Both the position numbers and the translations under genes were made by a program. Positions 8,354-15,802 of a stretch of 64,000 bases of DNA are shown here, piece by piece. The DNA comes from Scatosoma sp045533485 (lineage in GTDB: Bacteria; Bacillota; Clostridia; Christensenellales; Borkfalkiaceae), in NCBI GenBank assembly GCA_045533485.1, contig JAZSHX010000043.1:1-64000 (forward strand), given 5' to 3'. The notes beneath the pieces were generated by a model. The model saw only the letters and a list, made by a program, of their open reading frames with translations. It ran no database searches and was not told the DNA's origin. Positions within the stretch are counted from its first letter, which is position 1. Each line of letters begins with the position of its first letter.

Positions 8354-10375
8354 ATGAAACGTAACTGGCACTGGATAGAACTGATAGGGTTTGACAACAC
8401 GCTGCCCGATTTTGGCGTGGAAGCGTTTTTATCGCGCTTAGCGGAAGCACCCGAAGGTATTTCCATTTTATTTTCCAACCTTGATTTCGTCAATGCCTTT
8501 CGCGCGGACGAAAAGGAATTTTTCTTGCGCCCCTGCGATTGCTCGTACGACGGGCATCCGTTCGGGGAAGAACACGCGCGCCAAGCGTGGACGAACGTAC
8601 AGCTAAAAGCGCTTATAAAAACGTTGCAAGCGCGTGATATCAAGGTCGTCTTTTCCATTTTTAATTATGCCGTATATCATGACGAAAACGGACAAACGGT
8701 AGTTTCGTCTTTTGCAAGCGAACATCCACAGCTTTTTAATTACAATCAAAATTTCCAAAAATCCACCACGTTAAATTTTGCAAAAACCATGCAAGGCGGC
8801 GGTTTGTACGGGGCATATTTTGTCGAAAAATTAAAGCAAGTTATCGATTATTATGGGTTTGACGGCGTACAGCTTGCCGATGGGATTTCCCACTCGCGCC
8901 CGTCTATCGAAAACGGGGATTTTACCGACGAAATCGTGGGGCAGTTTAGACAATGGTTGCAAAACAACGGCAAAAACGTATCGAAAAAATTATGTGACGT
9001 CGGCGACGACGTAGAAAAATACCGCGTAAGGCGCAAGTATATCCTGCGCAATTTATATTTTGAGTTTTTGCTCTTTACCGATGCTTGCTATCAACAATTT
9101 TACGATTGTCTGTATGCAAAGGTCGATCCAAAAAAATATATCATCATCTTAAACACCTTTTGGACGCGCGATCCCTTTGAAGCGTTTTATCGCTATGGCG
9201 TAGATTATCGAACGGCGTATCACAAGGACGTGTATGCGTTTATGATAGAGGACGTGTCGCCCAACTATCCGGTGCTAATGAAAAACGATCGGGGCGGCGT
9301 CACGCCTTGTATGAAAGACGTCAAATACAGCCATTATGAGTTTTTCACTATGCAAACCTTTCTAAAAGCGCTGTTGCCGCAGGCAAAATTTGTTTCTTTG
9401 TCCGCTGTTCGCGACACGCAGGAACAATGGAACGCTATCCACGATACGACGAACGAATTGACGCGCGCTATCTATCGACGGGAAAACTGTAAAATTTTTC
9501 ACGACGGTCAATGGATGAATTGCTCTTCCGCACCCTTTTATTGCCTTTCGGACGGTGTGCCTGCGCACGACTGGGCGCTTATGAACAAGCTTGAAAATAG
9601 GCGCGCGGAGAATGTTTGCGGCGTGTTGGGGTATACCTACTTCTATGCACGCGACGCAGTGAAAAAAGAAGTGCAAGCGTATGCGAAAACCCGTGTATAT
9701 ACAGCGCAAAAAACGGTGAACGAGCTGTTAAAATGCGGCGCGCAAATTTGCGGTGCGGTAACGCCTGAAAGCGTGCAAGACCTTTCTTCGCCTATCCTTG
9801 CGCTTTTCCCTGAAAATTATTCGCAAGAAGAACAACAGGCGTTGCTTGCCAGCAAAGCTCCCACCGTTATTCTTTCGTATAAGCAAGCGTATGGGCAAGA
9901 GCTTTACCGCGGAAACGTTATCCTTTCGGTGCGCAACGCATCGTTTGCCTTGACGGACGAACAGATACAAGCTTTGCGCAGTGTGGATACGTGGAAGCGT
10001 TGCAATAAAATTGCGGAAAATGCAAACGGCGCGGTGTGGACTTCGCCCTTGCGTTATCAAGAGTGGAACGAACGGTTTTTGCGACGGTTAAGCGCGATTT
10101 TGAACGCGTGGGCAGGCGCGCCCAACGTAGTGGAAGAACAAGCGTGCGAGTGTAAAATTACCACCTTCCAAACGGGCGAAAATCGTTTCGTTATGCTGGT
10201 GAGCAACGATGAATACTGGGTGTCGCGACCGAAGATTAGCTTTCCCAAACCTTTGCAAAGCGTAAAATCGCTTACCAAATACGCAGGGTATCGCGTTCCC
10301 GTTTATAAAAACAGTTTTTTCCCCAAGGTTGCGCCAAGAAGTATGGAAATCATAGAAATAGAAACACAAAAATGA
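8354..10375 (+). CDS. Putative glycoside-hydrolase-like TIM-barrel protein
   Basis: This 673-residue protein is not a known leucine-pathway enzyme. It has no obvious signal peptide or membrane segment. The N-terminal ~400 residues look like a sugar-hydrolase-type (beta/alpha)8 barrel, with segments such as YYGFDGVQLADGISHSRP and KVVFSIFNYAV. The C-terminal part resembles the accessory beta domains found after such barrels. A family could not be assigned from memory. It lies between leuD and leuB on the same strand with short spacing to leuB, so it is probably co-transcribed with them. Candidate acids near the DG of the barrel would need structural confirmation. Confidence 0.5.
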   Translation: MKRNWHWIELIGFDNTLPDFGVEAFLSRLAEAPEGISILFSNLDFVNAFRADEKEFFLRPCDCSYDGHPFGEEHARQAWTNVQLKALIKTLQARDIKVVFSIFNYAVYHDENGQTVVSSFASEHPQLFNYNQNFQKSTTLNFAKTMQGGGLYGAYFVEKLKQVIDYYGFDGVQLADGISHSRPSIENGDFTDEIVGQFRQWLQNNGKNVSKKLCDVGDDVEKYRVRRKYILRNLYFEFLLFTDACYQQFYDCLYAKVDPKKYIIILNTFWTRDPFEAFYRYGVDYRTAYHKDVYAFMIEDVSPNYPVLMKNDRGGVTPCMKDVKYSHYEFFTMQTFLKALLPQAKFVSLSAVRDTQEQWNAIHDTTNELTRAIYRRENCKIFHDGQWMNCSSAPFYCLSDGVPAHDWALMNKLENRRAENVCGVLGYTYFYARDAVKKEVQAYAKTRVYTAQKTVNELLKCGAQICGAVTPESVQDLSSPILALFPENYSQEEQQALLASKAPTVILSYKQAYGQELYRGNVILSVRNASFALTDEQIQALRSVDTWKRCNKIAENANGAVWTSPLRYQEWNERFLRRLSAILNAWAGAPNVVEEQACECKITTFQTGENRFVMLVSNDEYWVSRPKISFPKPLQSVKSLTKYAGYRVPVYKNSFFPKVAPRSMEIIEIETQK

Positions 10376-10396
10376 GCTACCCAGGTATGAGGTGAA
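10376..10396 (+). repeat. Dispersed motif (CCAGGTATG type) before leuB
   Basis: The sequence GCTACCCAGGTATGAGGTGAA begins within one base of the upstream stop codon. It supplies the GAGGTG ribosome binding site of leuB. Confidence 0.5.
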
Positions 10397-10399
10397 AGT

Positions 10400-11470
10400 A
10401 TGAAAACATATAAAATAGCATTATTAAAAGGGGACGGCATCGGCCCTGAAATCGTAGACAGCGCGGTGCGCGTATTGCAAGCGGTGGGCGAAAAATATGG
10501 TCTGTCCTTTGCGTTTACGCCGTATCTTATCGGCGGCTGCGCCATCGACGCATGCGGCGAACCTTTGCCCAAAGCAACGGTGGACGGCTGTCTTGCAAGC
10601 GATAGCGTGTTGCTCGGCGCGGTAGGCGGCCCGAAGTGGGACAATTTAGCAGGCAATATGCGCCCTGAAAAAGCGCTTTTGGGGATTCGCGCGGCGATGG
10701 GGCTTTTCACCAACCTGCGCCCTGCAAAATTATATCCTGCGCTCAAAGACGAATGTCCTTTGCGTGCGGATATCGTAGAAAACGGCTTTGATATTATGAT
10801 TGTCCGTGAGCTTACGGGCGGTATCTATTTTGGCGAACGCGGTTATCGCGAAGGCAAGTACGGCGAAGAAGCGTATGACACGGAAGCGTACAGCCGTATG
10901 GAAATCGAGCGTATTGCGCGCGTAGCGTTTGAAACGGCAAGAAAGCGCAAGAAGAAATTGACCAGCATCGATAAGGCGAACGTGTTGGAAACCTCCCGTT
11001 TATGGCGTAAAATCGTGCACGAAATTGCGGCGGAATATCCCGACGTGGAAGTGCAGGATATGCTTGTCGACAACGCGGCGATGCAGCTTGTGAGAAACCC
11101 GTCGCAATTCGACGTAATTGTAACCAGCAATATGTTCGGGGATATTTTATCCGACGAAGCTTCGCAAATCACGGGCTCTATCGGTATGTTGCCGTCGGCG
11201 TCTTTGTCGGGCGGTACGCGCGGTTTGTACGAGCCCATCCACGGCTCTGCACCCGATATTGCAGGAAAAAATATCGCCAACCCGATCGCAACCATTTTAT
11301 CGGCGGCTATGATGCTCTTATACGCTTTTGACGAAAAGCAAGCTTCGCAAGCGATTGTCGACGCGGTGGATAAAGTGTTAAACGACGGGTATCGCACGGC
11401 GGATTTGGCGCACGGAAAACCTGCGCTTTCCACAGTGGAAATGACGGATAAAATTATTGAAAATATATAA
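10400..11470 (+). CDS. leuB: 3-isopropylmalate dehydrogenase
   Basis: The enzyme oxidises and decarboxylates 3-isopropylmalate to 2-oxoisocaproate with NAD+. The 356 residues carry LLKGDGIGPEIV at the start, VGGPKWDN, a substrate-binding RELTGGIYFG segment, and NMFGDILSDEAS with metal-binding aspartates. All are typical of LeuB rather than isocitrate dehydrogenase. The gene is separated from leuC and leuD by the GH-like gene, which is an unusual order. Confidence 0.97.
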   Translation: MKTYKIALLKGDGIGPEIVDSAVRVLQAVGEKYGLSFAFTPYLIGGCAIDACGEPLPKATVDGCLASDSVLLGAVGGPKWDNLAGNMRPEKALLGIRAAMGLFTNLRPAKLYPALKDECPLRADIVENGFDIMIVRELTGGIYFGERGYREGKYGEEAYDTEAYSRMEIERIARVAFETARKRKKKLTSIDKANVLETSRLWRKIVHEIAAEYPDVEVQDMLVDNAAMQLVRNPSQFDVIVTSNMFGDILSDEASQITGSIGMLPSASLSGGTRGLYEPIHGSAPDIAGKNIANPIATILSAAMMLLYAFDEKQASQAIVDAVDKVLNDGYRTADLAHGKPALSTVEMTDKIIENI

Positions 11471-11479
11471 AGAGAAATT

Positions 11480-12670
11480 ATGAAAAACAACAAAGTGCAA
11501 CAACTGTATAGCAAGCTGTGCTTAACCAGCGTTTTGCAGGGCGTAACCAAGCACGCGCTGTTTGAAAAGTTTTTTGTTTACTGTGAAACGCCTGCAAGCG
11601 ATAAGGCAAGCAAGCGTAAGGCGTACGCGGCGTTCGTGGCGGAAATTTACACCCACGGCGGCAACGTTACCAAGCTTGTGGAAAAGCTTATATACGAAGA
11701 CGAAAACGTGTACGTAAAGGCGGCGGCGAACGGCCAAACGCCTGCGGACGCGATTTGTCAAGCGGTGCAAAAGGAGCTGGCGGCGTTTGGAGAATTTGCT
11801 GGTTTGACCGTGCAAGATTTCGCGCTGGATATGGGCGAAGATGCCGACGATTTGCCGTCCTTTGACAGCGAATATATCCAGCTTGCGTTGCGCTATGAAA
11901 AACGCTTGCGTGACGTGAAAAAATACGGCTACGGCATATTCTCTTCGCAGGGGATGTTCCGTTTGTCCGACGAAAAGCAAATTCAACCGATTGCCAGCGC
12001 CGATAAGGTGAGTATGGACGATTTTATCGGCTATGAGCAGGAGCGCGAACAGGTGGTAGCCAACACGCGCGCGTTTATCGAAGGGAGACACGCGGCGAAC
12101 GTGCTTTTGTGCGGCGACGCAGGCGCAGGCAAATCTTCGACGGTAAAAGCGGTGGCAAACGCCTTTTTCAAGGACGGTATACGCCTGATTGAAATTAGAA
12201 AAGACCAGCTTTCCCTTTTGCCGCTCGTGATGTCGAAAATTGTCGGCAACCCCTTGAAGTTTATCATTTTTATCGACGATTTGTCTTTTAACCGCAGCGA
12301 CGATAATTTCAGTATGTTAAAAGCGGCTTTGGAAGGTTCGGCAAGCGCAAAGGCGGAAAACGCCGTTATTTACGCGACCAGCAACCGCCGTCATATTATA
12401 AAAGAAAGCTTTGGCGACAGAGAAGGCGACGACGTGCATAGAAACGATACGCTGCAAGAAACGCTTTCCCTTTCCGAACGGTTCGGGTTGGTGGTATTGT
12501 TCTCCAAACCCAACAAAATTTTGTATTTACAAATTGTAAAAGAGCTTGCTAAAAAATACGGCGTGGATATGGAAGAAAGCGCGTTGGAAACGCAGGCGGA
12601 AGCGTTTGCGATTAGAAAGGGCAACCGCAGCGCGCGTTGCGCAGAACAGTTCGTACAAAGCTTATTATAA
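11480..12670 (+). CDS. DUF815-type AAA+ ATPase
   Basis: The 396 residues match the DUF815 family of AAA+ ATPases of unknown role. Walker A is GDAGAGKSS at about residue 211, Walker B is FIIFIDDLSF near 260, and a sensor-like YATSNRRH follows. The ~200-residue N-terminal part is mostly helical and family specific. The gene starts 9 bases after leuB, so it is co-transcribed with amino-acid genes, although no link between this ATPase and leucine synthesis is known to me. Confidence 0.85.
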   Translation: MKNNKVQQLYSKLCLTSVLQGVTKHALFEKFFVYCETPASDKASKRKAYAAFVAEIYTHGGNVTKLVEKLIYEDENVYVKAAANGQTPADAICQAVQKELAAFGEFAGLTVQDFALDMGEDADDLPSFDSEYIQLALRYEKRLRDVKKYGYGIFSSQGMFRLSDEKQIQPIASADKVSMDDFIGYEQEREQVVANTRAFIEGRHAANVLLCGDAGAGKSSTVKAVANAFFKDGIRLIEIRKDQLSLLPLVMSKIVGNPLKFIIFIDDLSFNRSDDNFSMLKAALEGSASAKAENAVIYATSNRRHIIKESFGDREGDDVHRNDTLQETLSLSERFGLVVLFSKPNKILYLQIVKELAKKYGVDMEESALETQAEAFAIRKGNRSARCAEQFVQSLL

Positions 12671-12712
12671 GACGGTACGGCTAAAAAATAGCGAGCAAAA
12701 GTAAAAACGATG

Positions 12713-12729
12713 GGGGCAGGTATGCGACG
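12713..12729 (+). repeat. Dispersed motif GGGGCAGGTATGCGACG
   Basis: This carries the 9-mer CAGGTATGC shared with at least nine other sites in the window. It lies in the 92-base gap before ilvA, where no terminator or promoter is evident. Confidence 0.5.
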
Positions 12730-12762
12730 AACGGTAAAATCTGCCCGTAGCAAGGAGAAAAT

Positions 12763-13956
12763 ATGTTGACGATTGATAACGTGTATAGAGCCAGCAACGC
12801 GCTCAAAGACGTGGTGAGAAAGACGGACGTTTTATATGCGCCTAAGCTGTGCCCGGGGGCGGATTTGTACTTAAAAACGGAAAATTTACAAATCACGGGT
12901 TCGTTCAAGGTGCGCGGCGCGTATTATAAAATGACGCAGCTTACCAAAGAAGAAAAGGCTCGCGGCGTAATTGCCTGTTCGGCAGGTAACCACGCGCAAG
13001 GCGTGGCGTTGGCGGCGCAAAAGAACGGAATTAAAGCGGTAATTTGCTTGCCCGACGGCGCGCCCATTTCCAAGGTGGAAGCGACGAAAAGCTACGGCGC
13101 GGAAGTGTGCCTTGTGGAAGGCGTGTACGACGACGCGTATAAAAAGGCGTTAGAGCTTCGCGATGAAAAAGGCTACACCTTTATTCACCCGTTTGACGAT
13201 GAAGACGTAATCGCAGGGCAGGGTACGATTGCTTTGGAGCTTATCGAACAAATTCCCGATTTAGACGCAGTGCTCGTGCCTATCGGCGGCGGCGGCTTGA
13301 TTTCGGGTATTGCCTACACCATCAAAACCATCAATCCGCGCGTAAAAGTGTACGGCGTACAGGCAAGCGGCGCGCCGTCCATGAAAAAGTCGGTGGATAG
13401 CGGCGAAAAGCAGGAGCTTGCGTCCGTTTCCACGATAGCCGACGGTATCGCGGTGAAAAAGCCCGGGGATAATACGTTTAAGCTGTGCAGTCAATACGTA
13501 GACGAAATCGTAACGGTGACGGACGACGAAATTTCCGCGGCGATTTTGGCGCTTATGGAACAGCACAAGCTGGTCACCGAAGGCGCAGGGGCAGTGCCCG
13601 TGGCGGCGGCAATGTTTAGAAAAATAGATTTGCAGGGCAAAAAAGCGGTGTGCTTGCTTTCGGGCGGGAATATCGACGTGACCATTTTATCGCGCGTTAT
13701 CAAGCGTGGGCTTTTGATGTCGGGCAGAAACTGCCAGCTTATGATTGAGCTTATGGATAAGCCCGGACAACTGAAAAACGTGTCGCGCATTATCGCCGAT
13801 TTGGGCGGTAACGTGACCAGCGTACACCACGAACGCGCCAACGAAGGTTCGGACGTCAACGGTTGCTATTTACGCATCTTGTTGGAAACGCGTAACTTTG
13901 CGCATATCGAAGAAATTAAAAAGGCATTGACCGATTACGGTTTCAAATTGCTTTGA
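12763..13956 (+). CDS. ilvA: Threonine ammonia-lyase (threonine dehydratase)
   Basis: This PLP enzyme deaminates threonine to 2-oxobutyrate, the entry to isoleucine. The PLP lysine is in GSFKVRGAYYK, the asparagine loop is SAGNHAQG, and the phosphate loop is PIGGGGLISG. The C-terminal ~70 residues form a single ACT-type domain (LMIELMDKPGQLKNV). The 397-residue length therefore fits the short one-ACT class common in Firmicutes rather than the 510-residue E. coli IlvA. The position in the ilv/leu operon supports a biosynthetic role. The ribosome binding site is AAGGAG. Confidence 0.94.
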   Translation: MLTIDNVYRASNALKDVVRKTDVLYAPKLCPGADLYLKTENLQITGSFKVRGAYYKMTQLTKEEKARGVIACSAGNHAQGVALAAQKNGIKAVICLPDGAPISKVEATKSYGAEVCLVEGVYDDAYKKALELRDEKGYTFIHPFDDEDVIAGQGTIALELIEQIPDLDAVLVPIGGGGLISGIAYTIKTINPRVKVYGVQASGAPSMKKSVDSGEKQELASVSTIADGIAVKKPGDNTFKLCSQYVDEIVTVTDDEISAAILALMEQHKLVTEGAGAVPVAAAMFRKIDLQGKKAVCLLSGGNIDVTILSRVIKRGLLMSGRNCQLMIELMDKPGQLKNVSRIIADLGGNVTSVHHERANEGSDVNGCYLRILLETRNFAHIEEIKKALTDYGFKLL

Positions 13957-13989
13957 TGGGATAAACATACGAAAAAGGAGAAAAAGAAT

Positions 13990-14370
13990 ATGCAAATCAA
14001 GAAAGTAGTAACGGTAAAAGCACCTGCGGCAATCGGGCCGTATTCACAAGCCATCGTTTGCGGTGATATGGTATACACGTCGGGACAAATTCCCCTTAAT
14101 CCCTTGACGGGCAAAGTGGATACGGAAACTATTGAAGCGCAAACACGGCAGGTTATGCAAAATTTGGGCGCAGTGCTGCAAGCGGCAGGCAGCGGTTTTG
14201 AAATGGCGGTAAAAACCACTTGTTTCCTTGCTGATATCAATGATTTTGCGGCGTTTAACTCCGTGTACTCGGAATATTTTACCACGAAACCTGCAAGAAG
14301 CTGCGTGGCGGTGAAAGATTTGCCTAAGGGCGTAAAGGTGGAAGTGGAAGTGATTGCCGCATTGAAGTAA
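13990..14370 (+). CDS. ridA: RidA (YjgF/UK114) enamine/imine deaminase
   Basis: The 126-residue protein hydrolyses the reactive enamine/imine intermediates that threonine dehydratase releases. The signature GPYSQA lies near the start. The substrate-binding arginine lies in KPARSCVAV, and the trimer-forming strand VEVEVIA is at the end. It is 33 bases after ilvA with an AAAAAGGAG site, so the detoxifying enzyme is co-produced with its source. It closes the operon, since a terminator hairpin follows. Confidence 0.95.
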   Translation: MQIKKVVTVKAPAAIGPYSQAIVCGDMVYTSGQIPLNPLTGKVDTETIEAQTRQVMQNLGAVLQAAGSGFEMAVKTTCFLADINDFAAFNSVYSEYFTTKPARSCVAVKDLPKGVKVEVEVIAALK

Positions 14371-14397
14371 GGGCAAAAACAGACGAAGAGTATGAAA

Positions 14398-14428
14398 AAC
14401 GGGCTGAGAGAAAATCGGCCTGTTTTTT
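14398..14428 (+). terminator. Intrinsic terminator of the ilv/leu operon
   Basis: AACGGGCTGA pairs with TCGGCCTGTT, with some G-U pairs, around a GAGAAAA loop, and a run of six T follows. Confidence 0.75.
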
Positions 14429-14456
14429 ATTGCCGAAAAAAGTTGCGCTATACGTA

Positions 14457-14485
14457 TTGACAAACGCATAAATGCGTGTTATAAT
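14457..14485 (+). promoter_or_regulatory. Sigma-70-type promoter with palindrome in the spacer
   Basis: TTGACA (14457-14462) and TATAAT (14480-14485) are both perfect consensus, 17 bases apart. The spacer holds a perfect inverted repeat ACGCAT-AA-ATGCGT (14464-14477), a good position for a repressor to block RNA polymerase. It drives the polysaccharide pair downstream. Confidence 0.85.
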
Positions 14486-14491
14486 AACATA

Positions 14492-14510
14492 CAGGGCTTA
14501 GAAAGCCCTG
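14492..14510 (+). promoter_or_regulatory. Hairpin near the 5' end of the leader RNA
   Basis: CAGGGCTT and AAGCCCTG form an 8-bp perfect stem with a 3-base loop, starting at the expected transcript start. It has no T run, so it is more likely a 5' stabilising or regulatory hairpin than a terminator. Confidence 0.6.
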
Positions 14511-14551
14511 CGCACGTATAGAAACAAACGGTTAAGTGATAAGGGGTAAAC

Positions 14552-15799
14552 ATGAAGAAGCATACAATAAGCCAAATTGTGTTGCGCTGTCAACAGTGCG
14601 GCTGTCCCGTACGTATTTTGCCGGGAATTTATCAGCTTGCAACGGGCAACGTGACGGTGTCGGCGCTTCGGGAAGTGGAAATCAGCGATTTGCTTGGCCG
14701 CGAGCAGGTGCAAGTCAATTTAGACGAAGTGATGGGGTACATTGAAAACAAAACGGTGCTGGTGACGGGCGGCGGCGGTTCTATCGGTAGTGAGCTTTGC
14801 CGTCAAATTGCCGCGCATAATCCCAAAACCTTGATTATTTTGGATATCTACGAAAATAATGCGTATGAAATCGAGCAGGAGCTCAAACGCAAACGCCCGT
14901 CGTTAAGCGTATTGACCTTGATTGCAAGTGTGCGTGAAGAAAAGAAGATGCGCGACGTGTTTGATAAATACCGTCCGCAAATCGTATTCCACGCGGCGGC
15001 GCATAAGCACGTGCCGCTGATGGAAAGCAGCCCCTGCGAAGCGGTGAAAAACAACGTATTCGGCACTTGGAACGTGGCAAAATGCGCCGACGAATTTAAG
15101 GTGGAAACGTTCGTGCTTATCTCTACCGATAAAGCCGTCAACCCCACCAACATTATGGGCGCAACCAAGCGTATTTGTGAAATGCTGATTCAAACGATAG
15201 GCAAAAACAGCGCGCACACCAAGTTTGTAGCGGTACGCTTTGGCAACGTGCTTGGCTCTAACGGGTCGGTAATTCCTTTGCTCCGCCAACAAATTCAAGA
15301 AGGCGGGCCGGTTACCGTTACGCATAAGGATATTATCCGCTATTTTATGACGATACCCGAAGCGGTGTCGCTGGTGTTGCAAGCAGGCGCATACGCAAAG
15401 GGCGGACAAATTTTCGTGCTGGATATGGGCGAACCCGTGAAAATTTACGATTTGGCGTATAACCTTATCAAGCTGTCGGGCTTAGAACCCAACGTGGATA
15501 TCGATATCGTTTGCACGGGCTTACGGCCTGGGGAAAAATTATACGAAGAACGGCTTATGAAGGAAGAAGGGTTGACGTCTACGCCCAACGGGCTTATCAA
15601 TATCGCCCGTCCCATTCCCTTGGACGAAACGCAGTTTTTCTCCACCTTGGATATTTTATGCAAGCAAGCGTTTGAAGAAACGGACGATATGAAAACGTCA
15701 GTGAAAAAGCTTGTGCCTACCTATACGGTGGACAAGCACGACGCCGTGGCAGATTTTTTCAAGGAACAATGTAAACAAACGGACGAACAAGCAGGGTAA
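14552..15799 (+). CDS. Short CapD/FlaA1-type nucleotide-sugar 4,6-dehydratase
   Basis: This SDR-family enzyme belongs to the UDP-HexNAc 4,6-dehydratase group used in surface polysaccharide synthesis. The NAD motif TGGGGSIGSE starts near residue 71. The catalytic region STDKAVNPTNIMGATKR shows the Met-x-x-x-Lys form typical of this group in place of Tyr-x-x-x-Lys. Members of the CapD/PglF type usually have four membrane helices and a CoA-binding-like domain in front. Here only the tail of that domain remains (residues 1-60, with VRILPGIYQLA), so the protein is soluble. The promoter at 14457 shows this short form is the natural gene. The next gene starts 3 bases after its stop. Confidence 0.85.
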   Translation: MKKHTISQIVLRCQQCGCPVRILPGIYQLATGNVTVSALREVEISDLLGREQVQVNLDEVMGYIENKTVLVTGGGGSIGSELCRQIAAHNPKTLIILDIYENNAYEIEQELKRKRPSLSVLTLIASVREEKKMRDVFDKYRPQIVFHAAAHKHVPLMESSPCEAVKNNVFGTWNVAKCADEFKVETFVLISTDKAVNPTNIMGATKRICEMLIQTIGKNSAHTKFVAVRFGNVLGSNGSVIPLLRQQIQEGGPVTVTHKDIIRYFMTIPEAVSLVLQAGAYAKGGQIFVLDMGEPVKIYDLAYNLIKLSGLEPNVDIDIVCTGLRPGEKLYEERLMKEEGLTSTPNGLINIARPIPLDETQFFSTLDILCKQAFEETDDMKTSVKKLVPTYTVDKHDAVADFFKEQCKQTDEQAG

Positions 15800-15802
15800 A
15801 TT

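Noticed and set aside
12671..12762. T-box or other amino-acid leader before ilvA
   Set aside because: The gap is only 92 bases, with no T-box sequence, specifier loop or terminator hairpin.
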